The notes under the pieces are model-generated. The model made no database searches, had not been told where the DNA came from, and worked only from the letters and a program-made list of their open reading frames with translations. Of a stretch of 30,084 nucleotides of DNA, positions 8,625 through 16,941 are shown in pieces. A program made the translations under genes and the position numbers. Source of the stretch: Pseudomonas sp. UBA5706. Lineage in GTDB: Bacteria > Pseudomonadota > Gammaproteobacteria > Pseudomonadales > Pseudomonadaceae. Each line of letters opens with the position of its first letter. Positions within the stretch are counted from its first letter, which is position 1. The stretch is from NCBI RefSeq assembly GCF_002419965.1, contig NZ_DIHC01000033.1, positions 1 through 30,084 on the forward strand. Direction: 5' to 3'.

Positions 8625-9545
8625 ATGACCGTAGTAACCTATAGCCAGCCTGTCGATGTTTACAACCTCAATGACTGGTACAACGCCAATACCCACTTTT
8701 CCTCTGCCACCTCGTCGGCGTTCCAGCTGACCGACGGCTACCACACCCTCAACTACACCGGCTTCGCCTTCACCTACAACACCAACGGTGTGTCCGGCGG
8801 CGTGCTGACGGGCCTTGACTGGAGCGCAGGCGGGCAACCGGTGTTCAGCGTTTCGGGCATTAACACCAGCTACAACACCGTGCTCGACTACGCGCTGGCC
8901 GGGGACGAAGTCGGCATGGGCAAATTGCTGCTGCAAGGCAACGACACCTTCATCGGCTCCTACGGCAACGATGATTTCTATGGCTACAGCGGCATCGACA
9001 CCTATGACGGTAACGGCGGCATCGATACGGTCTGGTACGACACCGGTAAAGACACAGCCATGATCACCGCCACCGCCTCCGGCTACAGAATCATCACCCC
9101 TGGCAAGATCGACACCCTGACCAACATCGAGCGCGTTGAATTCGGTGACGGCAGCTCGCTGGCCCTCGACGTGCAGGCCGGGCAAAACGCAGGGTCGGCT
9201 TATCGGTTGTATCAGGCTGCGTTTGATCGCAAGCCGGACACCGCCGGGCTCAAATACTGGATCGCCGAAATGGACAAGGGTCAGAGCGTTGGCCAGATCG
9301 CGCAAAGCTTCGTCAACAGCGACGAGTTCAAGGCACTCAATCCGGGCCAGGATCAGAACTCGATTCTCAACAACTACTACCTGCATGTCCTGCACCGCAC
9401 TGCCGATGACGCGGGCCTGCAATACTGGAACACGCAGATGGCCAGCGGCATGAAGGCCAACGAAGTGCTGGTGTCCTTCTCGGAAAGTCAGGAAAACCTG
9501 ACCAACACCAAAGCAGCCCTCGATGGCGGAATCTGGCTGAGCTGA
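8625..9545 (+). CDS. RTX-like/DUF4214 protein, probably secreted by a type I system
   Basis: A 306-residue acidic protein without a Sec signal. Residues 1-100 are Tyr/Asn/Thr-rich. Residues 105-136 carry degenerate RTX nonapeptides (QGNDTFIG, YGNDDFYG, DGNGGIDT), which bind Ca2+ in secreted RTX proteins. Residues about 190-298 form two DUF4214 repeats (YRLYQAAFDRKPDTAGLKYW and LHVLHRTADDAGLQYW). The combination is typical of proteins exported by type I systems, but no such transporter is in the window. The ATG at 8625 has AAGGA seven bases upstream and GGAG further back. A TTG at 8604 in frame is less likely. It shares the DUF4214 fold with two other genes here (13285-14811 and 24206-26008). 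Confidence 0.85.
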   Translation: MTVVTYSQPVDVYNLNDWYNANTHFSSATSSAFQLTDGYHTLNYTGFAFTYNTNGVSGGVLTGLDWSAGGQPVFSVSGINTSYNTVLDYALAGDEVGMGKLLLQGNDTFIGSYGNDDFYGYSGIDTYDGNGGIDTVWYDTGKDTAMITATASGYRIITPGKIDTLTNIERVEFGDGSSLALDVQAGQNAGSAYRLYQAAFDRKPDTAGLKYWIAEMDKGQSVGQIAQSFVNSDEFKALNPGQDQNSILNNYYLHVLHRTADDAGLQYWNTQMASGMKANEVLVSFSESQENLTNTKAALDGGIWLS

Positions 9546-9571
9546 TTCCAGCGCGCCTCGCTTAAACCGGC

Positions 9572-9595
9572 ACACGAGGGCTTCAGTCCTCGTGT
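9572..9595 (+). terminator. Possible terminator after the RTX/DUF4214 gene
   Basis: A perfect 8-bp stem ACACGAGG/CCTCGTGT with an 8-nt loop begins 27 bp after the stop codon. No T-run follows, so intrinsic termination is uncertain. It could simply stabilise the 3' end. Confidence 0.35.
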
Positions 9596-9785
9596 CGCAG
9601 CGCCGCCTTCATTTCAAAGCCTGAATCAGGCGCACCTTCCTGTTAATATCCCGCCGCATTCGCGCCTGAACCCGGCCAATTGCCAGCCCTGCCCGGGGTC
9701 GCAGCGGGTCTCACGACGCAAGGAACGTAACTGACTTATCGGCGAAGTCGACGCTAAACGCTCGCGACAGCCAAGGACTCAACAA

Positions 9786-9803
9786 ATGGATGTTGATGAA
9801 TGA
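9786..9803 (+). CDS. Five-codon minicistron overlapping the next gene start
   Basis: ATG GAT GTT GAT GAA TGA encodes MDVDE. AAGGA sits at 9773-9777, eight bases before this ATG, whereas the glycosyltransferase ATG at 9800 has no good site of its own. The TGA overlaps that ATG as ATGA (9800-9803). Ribosomes would therefore load on the minicistron and restart on the glycosyltransferase, a coupling arrangement. Translation of the minicistron is inferred from the sequence only. Confidence 0.4.
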   Translation: MDVDE

Positions 9804-11854
9804 CCTCCCAGACAGCAAAAAACAAAAACGCCTACACCCTGCTTGTCATGATCGCACTGGTGTTTTTCGCGCTGCTTTTAAAAAACAACGGCCTGTTTCC
9901 GTTCGTCTTCGCCGATGAATACACCTACAGCCGCTATTCCCGGCTGGAGCCGCTGTCCCACTCGTTGATCCCCGGCTACCTCTATCTGGGCGTCTACAGC
10001 CTGACCAACCATTGCGCGACCGACTTCCTGGGCTGCGCAAGACTCTTCAACGCGCTGTTCTTCGTCGGTGCGGCGCCGTTCATTTATTGGGTCGCGCGCC
10101 GTGTCACGTCTTTCAGAACGGCGCTGCTGATCACTTTTTGCGCGATGGCGGCACCCATCAACATCTACACCGCGCATTACATGCCCGAAGCGTTCTACTT
10201 CTTCAGCTTTTGGGTTTTCGTCTGGGCCCTTTCCCGCGCCCGGGTGGAGCGCTGGCAGGACTGGGCAGGCACCGGATTGGTCCTGGGTTGCAGTGCACTG
10301 GTCAAACCCCACTCCATGTTGATCGTGCCCGCGGTGCTGATTTACATCGGTTACCTGTCGGCGAGCGCCCGCGAGCGCCGCCTCGCGACCTCGCTCCGCA
10401 ACATCGGCGCTTTCCTGCTTGCCGCGCTTGTCGCCAAGTTTGCGTTGAGCCTGATGCTTGCCGGCCCGACGGGGCTGACGTTCTTCGGGCCTTCCTACAA
10501 CAAGATCGCCTCCTCAACCACCTCCGGCTGGGACCGTGTCATCGAGTTGGCCACCCTCGCCCTGCAAAGCCTTAACGGCCATATATTGGCACTGTGCCTG
10601 ATTGTCGGGTTGCCGCTGGCTGTTGCCTTGAACCTTGGCGCATCGGCCCTCGGTGCCCATCAGCGTGTGGACGCCTCACGACGCCTGGCCATTCTCGCGG
10701 TGCTGCTGATCGCCAATCTGCTGCCCGTGGTCGCCCTGTTTTCCGCATCGGTGATTAACTCCAGCGTTTTCGAGTCGATCACACGACTGCACATGCGCTA
10801 CTACGACTTCATGTTCCCGCTGCTGTGGATCGTGGTGGCCTCGCGCCTGGGCGATAACCACGCAGCCACCGCCATGAAATGGCGAGCGGTGCTGGGCACG
10901 CTGATCGTTGTCCCGACGCTTTACGCGCTCTACACCCACATGGTGCCCTACCAACCCAGCATCATCGACAGCCCCGAGCTGCGCGGCTTGACCGTCAATA
11001 CCCCGACCTTCTACCTGATCGGCGCCGCAGCCTTGATTGCACTGGGTAGCTGGGTCTACTCGGCACGGTTGGGTGCCGCCTTGTTCGTTTATTGCGCCAT
11101 GCCGTTGGGCGTGCTGCTTCCCAACGTGTGGGTGACCCTGGAGCAGCGAGCACATCTTGTCCCGGACGTCTACGACCGCGCGGGCCAGTTCGCCCGTGCG
11201 TACCTGACGCCCGAGCAACGCGGTCAGGTGGTCGTTATCGGCACGGACATGGGCGGCATGCTCAAGGCGTCTTTCTATATGGACAACCCCGACATCACCC
11301 ACGCGCAGGTCACCGAAGACAATCACTACGACTTCAAGGGCCTTCCACTGAACAAGACATGGGTGCTCTCCATCGGCCCCTACGTGCCTTACGCTAATGG
11401 CCGGCTGCAGGTGATCATGCCGGGCTTCGCCCTTACCCATGTCGAAAACGGCCCGGATCTGGACTTGCGTCAGCCCCTGCCCGCAGCATCGGTGAGCCGC
11501 AGCGAAGGGATCTCCGCCCCCGAGAGCGGCGGCGTCTGGTCCGTCGGCCCGCAAGTGCGGCTGGATTTCACCAAGCCTTTGCCCGACCGCTTCCGCCTGC
11601 ACCTGCGCGCATTGGCATTCGGCCCCAATGTCGGCCAGCGCTTCAGCGTACACGCAGGCTCCGCAGTACAGGTCCTGACGCCCACCGATCAGATGCAGGA
11701 CTATGTGTTCGACATCGATAACCACCTGCGCGCCAGCAGCATTCGTATCGATGTACCGCAGCCCACCAGCCCCGCACAACTGGGCCTGAGCGCCGACGGT
11801 CGCCTGCTCGGTATCGCTCTGCAGCGTCTGTCGATCGAACCGCTGGAGCAATAG
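9800..11854 (+). CDS. GT-C fold membrane glycosyltransferase (PMT/ArnT-like)
   Basis: A 684-residue polytopic inner-membrane protein. The first hydrophobic helix is followed by an acidic pair in FADEYTYSR (about residues 38-46), the place where GT-C enzymes of the PMT/ArnT type keep a catalytic or metal-binding acidic residue. Around ten to twelve hydrophobic segments fill residues 10-430. Residues about 430-684 are soluble, probably periplasmic, with a beta-rich C-terminal domain. Such enzymes move a sugar from a polyprenyl-phosphate donor onto a lipid, glycan or protein in the periplasm; donor and acceptor here are unknown. The start overlaps the minicistron. It lies 208 bp before the Wzt operon and probably belongs to the same glycan pathway. 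Confidence 0.75.
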   Translation: MTSQTAKNKNAYTLLVMIALVFFALLLKNNGLFPFVFADEYTYSRYSRLEPLSHSLIPGYLYLGVYSLTNHCATDFLGCARLFNALFFVGAAPFIYWVARRVTSFRTALLITFCAMAAPINIYTAHYMPEAFYFFSFWVFVWALSRARVERWQDWAGTGLVLGCSALVKPHSMLIVPAVLIYIGYLSASARERRLATSLRNIGAFLLAALVAKFALSLMLAGPTGLTFFGPSYNKIASSTTSGWDRVIELATLALQSLNGHILALCLIVGLPLAVALNLGASALGAHQRVDASRRLAILAVLLIANLLPVVALFSASVINSSVFESITRLHMRYYDFMFPLLWIVVASRLGDNHAATAMKWRAVLGTLIVVPTLYALYTHMVPYQPSIIDSPELRGLTVNTPTFYLIGAAALIALGSWVYSARLGAALFVYCAMPLGVLLPNVWVTLEQRAHLVPDVYDRAGQFARAYLTPEQRGQVVVIGTDMGGMLKASFYMDNPDITHAQVTEDNHYDFKGLPLNKTWVLSIGPYVPYANGRLQVIMPGFALTHVENGPDLDLRQPLPAASVSRSEGISAPESGGVWSVGPQVRLDFTKPLPDRFRLHLRALAFGPNVGQRFSVHAGSAVQVLTPTDQMQDYVFDIDNHLRASSIRIDVPQPTSPAQLGLSADGRLLGIALQRLSIEPLEQ

Positions 11855-12062
11855 CCCGAAAGCCGCGTCATAGACGTTCAGTGAAGCGTGATCGCCCCAC
11901 TGGCGTCTTTGATCGGGGCCGCGGCAAGGCAATGGCGTGCAGACGCACTAATGCTCCGAACCCCCACTCATGTTAGGCTCCGCCTCCTGATTATTCAGTG
12001 CGACCCGTCAGCCGGGTAGCCAACCTCGCCTGAACACACTCCTTTTGATAAGAGTTGCACGC

Positions 12063-13301
12063 ATGCTTGAAGTGGAAAACGTCTGTAAAGAGTTCAAGCT
12101 CTACAGCAGACCCTGGCACCGGCTCAAGGAAATCGTCCTGCGCCGCAGTTTCCATCGCACCCATCGCGCACTGGACAACGTGACCTTCAGCGTGGCCGGC
12201 GGAGAGACGCTGGGCATTCTGGGGCGCAACGGCGCCGGCAAATCGACCCTGCTCAAGATGCTCAATGGCGTGTTGCTGCCCGACGCCGGGCACATCAGGA
12301 TTTCCGGGCGGGTAACCGGCCTGCTGGAACTGGGCACCGGTTTCGACCCCAACCTCAGCGGCCTGCAGAACATCGTCGGCAACGGCCTGCTGCTGGGCAT
12401 GACGCGCCAGCAGATCGACGAGCGTCGCGACGCCATTGTCGAGTTTTCCGAGCTTGGCCCGTTCATCCACGAACCGATCCGCACCTATTCGTCCGGCATG
12501 AACATGCGCCTGGCGTTTTCCATCGCAATCCATGCAGACCCCGACACCTTCCTCATCGATGAAGCCCTGTCGGTCGGTGACGGCCACTTCCAGCAGAAGT
12601 GCATGCGCCGCATCAAGGAGTTCAGGGCCAAGGGTGGCTCGATCATCTTCGTGTCCCATGACCTGAACGCCGTGAAAATGATCTGCGACCGCGCCATCGT
12701 GCTCAGCGGCGGAAAAGTGGTCGCCGATGGTCACCCCGAAGACGCGGTGAACATCTACAACCAGTTGCTTGGAGCCGACGACGAGGACTACAGCGAACGT
12801 CGCCACATCGAAGATCACGGCTACGGCTCCCGCCATGCCTACATGGAAAAGGTTGCCTTCGTCGGCGAAAACTCCCAGAGCACGGTTCTGGCCAGTGGCG
12901 ACAACGGCCTGCTCGACGTGACGATTGCCGCCGACCAGGACCTGGACGACATCTCGCTGGGCCTGATGGTCCGTGACCGTTTCGGTCAGGATATCTTCGG
13001 CACCAACAGCCACTACCTCAATGTGGCGATCAGCATGAAGGCCGGCGAACGGCGCACCCTGCGCTATCGCTTCCCGATGCGCCTGGCGCCGGGCAAGTAC
13101 ACCATCACGCTCGCGCTGCACGACGGCGCCGATCACACCACCAACTGCTACCACTGGCACGATAACGCCATCGGTTTTGAAGTCGCCGGCATCACCGGGA
13201 CCTTCTTTGGCGGCATCTGTGACCTGGCCCCTACGCTGGAACGCCTGGGCGCCCCTACCGAGACTACCGACGGAAGCGCAAGCAATGCTGATACCCAATA
13301 A
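12063..13301 (+). CDS. wzt: ABC transporter ATPase for polysaccharide export, Wzt type with C-terminal domain
   Basis: A 412-residue ATPase that powers export of a finished glycan through the Wzm permease. The Walker A motif GRNGAGKST is at residues 54-62, the signature YSSGMNMRLAFS begins at residue 142, Walker B TFLIDE at 162-167, and the switch His is in SHD (199). After the NBD (about 1-235) comes a beta-rich extension (about 255-385) of the kind that, in E. coli O9a/O8 Wzt, recognises the modified end of the chain. The ATG at 12063 has AAGAG eight bases upstream. The gene overlaps the next by 17 bp. Its permease partner is not adjacent but on the opposite strand at 21912-22688, which is unusual. 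Confidence 0.9.
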   Translation: MLEVENVCKEFKLYSRPWHRLKEIVLRRSFHRTHRALDNVTFSVAGGETLGILGRNGAGKSTLLKMLNGVLLPDAGHIRISGRVTGLLELGTGFDPNLSGLQNIVGNGLLLGMTRQQIDERRDAIVEFSELGPFIHEPIRTYSSGMNMRLAFSIAIHADPDTFLIDEALSVGDGHFQQKCMRRIKEFRAKGGSIIFVSHDLNAVKMICDRAIVLSGGKVVADGHPEDAVNIYNQLLGADDEDYSERRHIEDHGYGSRHAYMEKVAFVGENSQSTVLASGDNGLLDVTIAADQDLDDISLGLMVRDRFGQDIFGTNSHYLNVAISMKAGERRTLRYRFPMRLAPGKYTITLALHDGADHTTNCYHWHDNAIGFEVAGITGTFFGGICDLAPTLERLGAPTETTDGSASNADTQ

Positions 13302-14811
13302 CCCTGACCTCGACTTCCAGGAACTCAACCGCCGAATTGAAGCAGAGGTTCAGCGTTATAAGCTGGACACCCGCGAGCGCCCGATGCCGGCATTCGACCC
13401 GTCCCCTGCGCAGGTCTTCGACCGTCCGTATGGGTGGATGGAGCTGATCCAGCTGGACGACGAGCCCCTGCTGCTGGCGGCCTACCCCAGCCTGCTGGGG
13501 CGCAAGGCCGAGCGCAGTGAAATCCAGCAAGGGCTGCACAAGCTGCGTTCCGGCTTTGATAAGTTCGAAGTGCTGGCCGCGCTGCGCTACTCGCCCGAAG
13601 GTATGGCCCACGGCACCGAAGTCCACGGCCTGCGCAAGGCCAAGCTCAAGAACACCCTGCGCCGTATCCCGGTGGTCGGCAAACTGCTGCTCAGCGCGTA
13701 CGCCATGGCGTCCATCGAGCCGCGCAGCCGCTACTACGTCGCCCGCATGGACCTGCTGACCCGTCAGCACAAATTGCAGAACGACAGCCTGGCGATGCAG
13801 CGCGATCACATCGAGAACCAGGCGCGCCAGATCCAGATCCACAACGAGCACCTGGAAGAGCTTGGGCACTATGTGAACGAGCTCAACGGCTACCTCAAGG
13901 CCCAGCAGCTCGCACTCGATGGCCAGAGCCTGGCGTTGGAAAACCAGAACGCGGCCCATGCCGAGCAGACCGACTACATCAAACGCCTGGAATCGGAGCT
14001 GGACCAACAGCGCCAGATCCAGCAGGAACTGCGCGCTCGCCTGGGCCACCTGGAACGCGCGCCGCGTCCGGCAGCGGCCCCGCTCGCCGCCGATTCGAGC
14101 GTGGTCGCCACTCAACCGGCGGCGTCGAATCGGGTGCCCAGCAGCATTCCGGACAGTTTCTACCTGGCCTTCGAAAACCGCTTCCGTGGCGATGCCCTGA
14201 CCATTCGTGAACGCCAGTCGTACTACCTGCCGATCCTCGAAGGCATCGCGCCGCTCAACGCCGGCTTGCCACTGGTCGACATTGGCTGCGGTCGTGGCGA
14301 ATGGCTGAACATGCTGCCCGACCGCTACACGCACATCGGCATCGACCTGAACTCCATGAACGTTGAAGCCTGCCACGAGCAGGGCCTGAAGGCGATCCAG
14401 CAGGATGCCCTGGTGTGGCTGGCCGAACAGCCGGAAAACAGCGTGGCCGTGGTCTGCGCATTCCATGTGATCGAGCACCTGAGTTTCGAGCAATTCAACA
14501 CCCTGCTGGACCAATGCCAGCGTGTACTGGCGCCAGGCGGCACGATCATTTTCGAAACGCCGAACCCTGAAAACATCATCAGCGCCGCGACGCACTTTCA
14601 CACCGACCCGACGCACATCCACCCCCTGCCGCCGGCATTCACCGAGTTTCTGGTGGAGTTCAAGGGCTTCGAAAACGTCGAGATTCATCGCCTCAATCCG
14701 ATCCCGCGCCAGTTCGCCCTCGACGAGGACAGCGAAGTTGCGCGCCGCTGTGACGCGCTGTTCTATGGCCCGCAGGATTACGCGGTCACGGCTCGCAAGG
14801 GCCAGCTATGA
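13285..14811 (+). CDS. DUF4214-like/coiled-coil/SAM methyltransferase, candidate chain-capping enzyme
   Basis: A 508-residue cytoplasmic protein of three parts. Residues about 58-106 (LLLAAYPSLLGRKAERSEIQ and following) resemble a DUF4214 repeat. Residues about 155-257 form a long Gln/Glu/Leu-rich coiled coil. Residues about 328-480 are a class I methyltransferase with motif I VDIGCGRGEW (331-340), IGIDLN (351-356) and an AFHVIEHL motif. Methyltransferases tethered to a coiled coil and encoded beside a C-domain Wzt recall WbdD, which methylates chain ends and measures O-antigen length, although WbdD has a different domain order and a kinase domain absent here. The ATG at 13285 has GGAAG upstream and overlaps wzt. 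The next gene overlaps by ATGA. Its precise acceptor is unknown. Confidence 0.8.
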   Translation: MLIPNNPDLDFQELNRRIEAEVQRYKLDTRERPMPAFDPSPAQVFDRPYGWMELIQLDDEPLLLAAYPSLLGRKAERSEIQQGLHKLRSGFDKFEVLAALRYSPEGMAHGTEVHGLRKAKLKNTLRRIPVVGKLLLSAYAMASIEPRSRYYVARMDLLTRQHKLQNDSLAMQRDHIENQARQIQIHNEHLEELGHYVNELNGYLKAQQLALDGQSLALENQNAAHAEQTDYIKRLESELDQQRQIQQELRARLGHLERAPRPAAAPLAADSSVVATQPAASNRVPSSIPDSFYLAFENRFRGDALTIRERQSYYLPILEGIAPLNAGLPLVDIGCGRGEWLNMLPDRYTHIGIDLNSMNVEACHEQGLKAIQQDALVWLAEQPENSVAVVCAFHVIEHLSFEQFNTLLDQCQRVLAPGGTIIFETPNPENIISAATHFHTDPTHIHPLPPAFTEFLVEFKGFENVEIHRLNPIPRQFALDEDSEVARRCDALFYGPQDYAVTARKGQL

Positions 14812-15905
14812 CCCACAAGCGTATCGACCAGTTTGCAGCATCAGTGGCAGCAGGAGATGGGGTTACCAACGGTTTGCTGTTCACCCGCAGCCTGCTGCGC
14901 GACCTGGGTTTCGACTCGGACATCTACAGCTTCAACATCCCTGACCAGATGGCCGGGCAAGTGCTGCCTGCCCGCGCTTTTCATGCCTCGCAATGCGACC
15001 TGCTGATGTACCACCACTCCATGGGCCACGACCACGGCCCGTGGCTGCTGCGGCAAAACTGCAAGAAAGCCATGGTTTACCACAACATCACGCCGCCGGA
15101 GTTCTTCCCCGCCGGCGGTGGCCTGCGCCGCTACGCCGAGCTTGGCCTGGAGCAACTGCGCCAGTGGCGTGAGGAGTTCGTCCATGCGCTGGCGGTCTCC
15201 CCGCTCAACGAGAGCGAGCTGGTGCACGCAGGCTATACCCGCACCAAGACCCTGCCGCTGTTGGTCGATACCCGCCGCCTGGAAGGCACCCAAAGCCTGC
15301 CGGCGTTCATGGCCCAGCAACCGCAGGACACGCGGTTCTACCTCACGGTCGGGCGTCTGGCGGAAAACAAGCGGCAGTACCTGCTGATCGAAGCGTTCTA
15401 CCACCTGTTGCAGCACCAGGACGCCGCACAGCGGCCCCCACAGCGCCTGATCATTGTCGGCGGCACCACCAGCGAGGCTTATGCCCGCGGCCTGCAGCTG
15501 CATGTGCGCAACCTGGGGCTTGAAGAAAGCGTGCTGCTGGTCGGCAAATGCTCCGAACCCGAGCTGCGCTGGCTGTACCAGAACGCCCATCAATACTGGT
15601 GCGCCAGTGCCCACGAAGGCTTCTGCATGCCGCTGCTGGAGGCGAACTATGCCTCGCTTCCCGTGGTCACACAGGCGCGCTCGAACATCCCAGACACGCT
15701 GGGAGAAGGCGGGCTGCTGCTGCACAGCGATGACCCCGTGGACTTCGCCATGGCGGCGCACGTGCTGAACACCCAACCGGGGCTTTATGAGGCCATGGTT
15801 GCGGCGGGCCATCGAAACCTGCACCGCTACGAGCGCGAAAACCTGCGCACAGCCCTGGCCACCTGGCTGACGCAGCTTGACCTGATTTCTCCAGTGAAGG
15901 AGTAA
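14808..15905 (+). CDS. GT4-family glycosyltransferase
   Basis: A 365-residue cytoplasmic GT-B enzyme. The N-terminal half contains QFAASVAAGDGVTNGLLFTR, closely matching the start of the trimodular enzyme at 26342-29689, so the two are paralogs. The C-terminal half has LTVGRLAENK and the EX7E-type donor site SAHEGFCMPLLEA (about residues 266-280), as in retaining GT4 enzymes such as mannosyl- or rhamnosyltransferases. It overlaps the methyltransferase by ATGA and is followed 6 bp later by the Rmd-like gene, so it is translated within one operon. Its donor is plausibly a GDP-sugar given that neighbour, but this is inference. Confidence 0.87.
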   Translation: MTHKRIDQFAASVAAGDGVTNGLLFTRSLLRDLGFDSDIYSFNIPDQMAGQVLPARAFHASQCDLLMYHHSMGHDHGPWLLRQNCKKAMVYHNITPPEFFPAGGGLRRYAELGLEQLRQWREEFVHALAVSPLNESELVHAGYTRTKTLPLLVDTRRLEGTQSLPAFMAQQPQDTRFYLTVGRLAENKRQYLLIEAFYHLLQHQDAAQRPPQRLIIVGGTTSEAYARGLQLHVRNLGLEESVLLVGKCSEPELRWLYQNAHQYWCASAHEGFCMPLLEANYASLPVVTQARSNIPDTLGEGGLLLHSDDPVDFAMAAHVLNTQPGLYEAMVAAGHRNLHRYERENLRTALATWLTQLDLISPVKE

Positions 15906-15911
15906 GACACC

Positions 15912-16868
15912 GTGCCACGCCTACTACTGACGGGAGCCAACGGCTTCGTTGGCAAAATCCTCACCGCTCGCCTGCAAACTGCCGGCTACGAAGTGGTCGC
16001 ACTGGGCGGCAATGTCAGTCCTGCACTCAGCATCGCCGACCACTACCTAAGCTGCGACATCCGTGATGCAAGCGCGCTGGCCACGGCCGTTGCCGATGCC
16101 AGGCCGACGCATGTCATCCACCTGGCAGCGATTTCCCACGTGCCGACCAGCTTCAAGGAGCCGCTGCTGACGTGGCAGACCAACGTCATCGGCAGCATGA
16201 ACCTGCTCGAAGCGATCCGTCAGCACGCGCCGCAGGCGTTCACGCTGTTCCCCAGCTCCTCGGAGGTCTACGGCGCGGCGTTCAAGTCGGGCATTGCGGT
16301 GAGCGAAGACACCCTGCCGCAACCGCTCAACCCCTACGCAGCCAGCAAGGTCGCGGCCGAATTCGCGTTCCGTGAATACTTCCGCCAGGGCCTGGACGGC
16401 GTGATTGCGCGCCCCTTCAACCACATTGGCGCCCAGCAAAGCCCGGATTTCGTCACCGCCTCGTTCGCCCGCCAGATCGCTTTGATCGAAGCCGGGCAAC
16501 AGACGCCGGTGCTCAAGGTCGGCAACCTGGAAGCCATCCGCGACTTCCTCGACGTGCAGGATGTCTGCGACGCCTATATCCGCCTGCTCGACCTGGCAGG
16601 CCAACCGGACCACCCGCTGTGCCTGAACATCGCCAGCGGGCAGTCGCGCAAGATCCGCGAGGTGCTGGACTTGCTGCTGCAACAAAGCCAGGTGGCGATC
16701 ACCGTCGAACAAGACCCCGAGCGCCTGCGCCCCTCGGACATCCCGATTGCCGCTGGCAACAACGCGCTGCTCAAGCAAACCACCGGCTGGCAGCCGGCGA
16801 TTGCCCTGGAAACGACCTTGAGCCAACTGCTGGATTACTGGCGCGAGCAGGTCAAGACCCAGCCGTGA
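15912..16868 (+). CDS. rmd: NAD(P)-dependent sugar epimerase/reductase, Rmd-like (GDP-4-keto-6-deoxymannose reductase)
   Basis: A 318-residue short-chain dehydrogenase of the extended type. The nucleotide-binding motif TGANGFVG is at residues 7-14, a Ser triad FPSSSEVYG near 113-121, and catalytic YAASK with Y142 and K146. The segments RPFNHIGAQQSPDFV and NLEAIRDFLDVQDV match GDP-6-deoxy-4-keto-D-mannose reductases, which reduce the product of Gmd to GDP-D-rhamnose. The family also includes GDP-fucose and GDP-talose pathway enzymes, so the exact sugar is not certain. The start is GTG at 15912 with AAGGAG nine bases upstream. No gmd is present in the window; that step must be encoded elsewhere. 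Confidence 0.8.
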   Translation: MPRLLLTGANGFVGKILTARLQTAGYEVVALGGNVSPALSIADHYLSCDIRDASALATAVADARPTHVIHLAAISHVPTSFKEPLLTWQTNVIGSMNLLEAIRQHAPQAFTLFPSSSEVYGAAFKSGIAVSEDTLPQPLNPYAASKVAAEFAFREYFRQGLDGVIARPFNHIGAQQSPDFVTASFARQIALIEAGQQTPVLKVGNLEAIRDFLDVQDVCDAYIRLLDLAGQPDHPLCLNIASGQSRKIREVLDLLLQQSQVAITVEQDPERLRPSDIPIAAGNNALLKQTTGWQPAIALETTLSQLLDYWREQVKTQP

Positions 16869-16941
16869 ACTTCGCCGCGCGCAGCCACACAGCCGGCGGT
16901 AATGCCCTTTGCAGGACACTTTGATTCGAGTACCACAACAC

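Noticed and set aside
13177..13284. Upstream extension of the coiled-coil methyltransferase
   Set aside because: It overlaps the wzt coding end in another frame with no similarity; the ATG at 13285 has GGAAG upstream.
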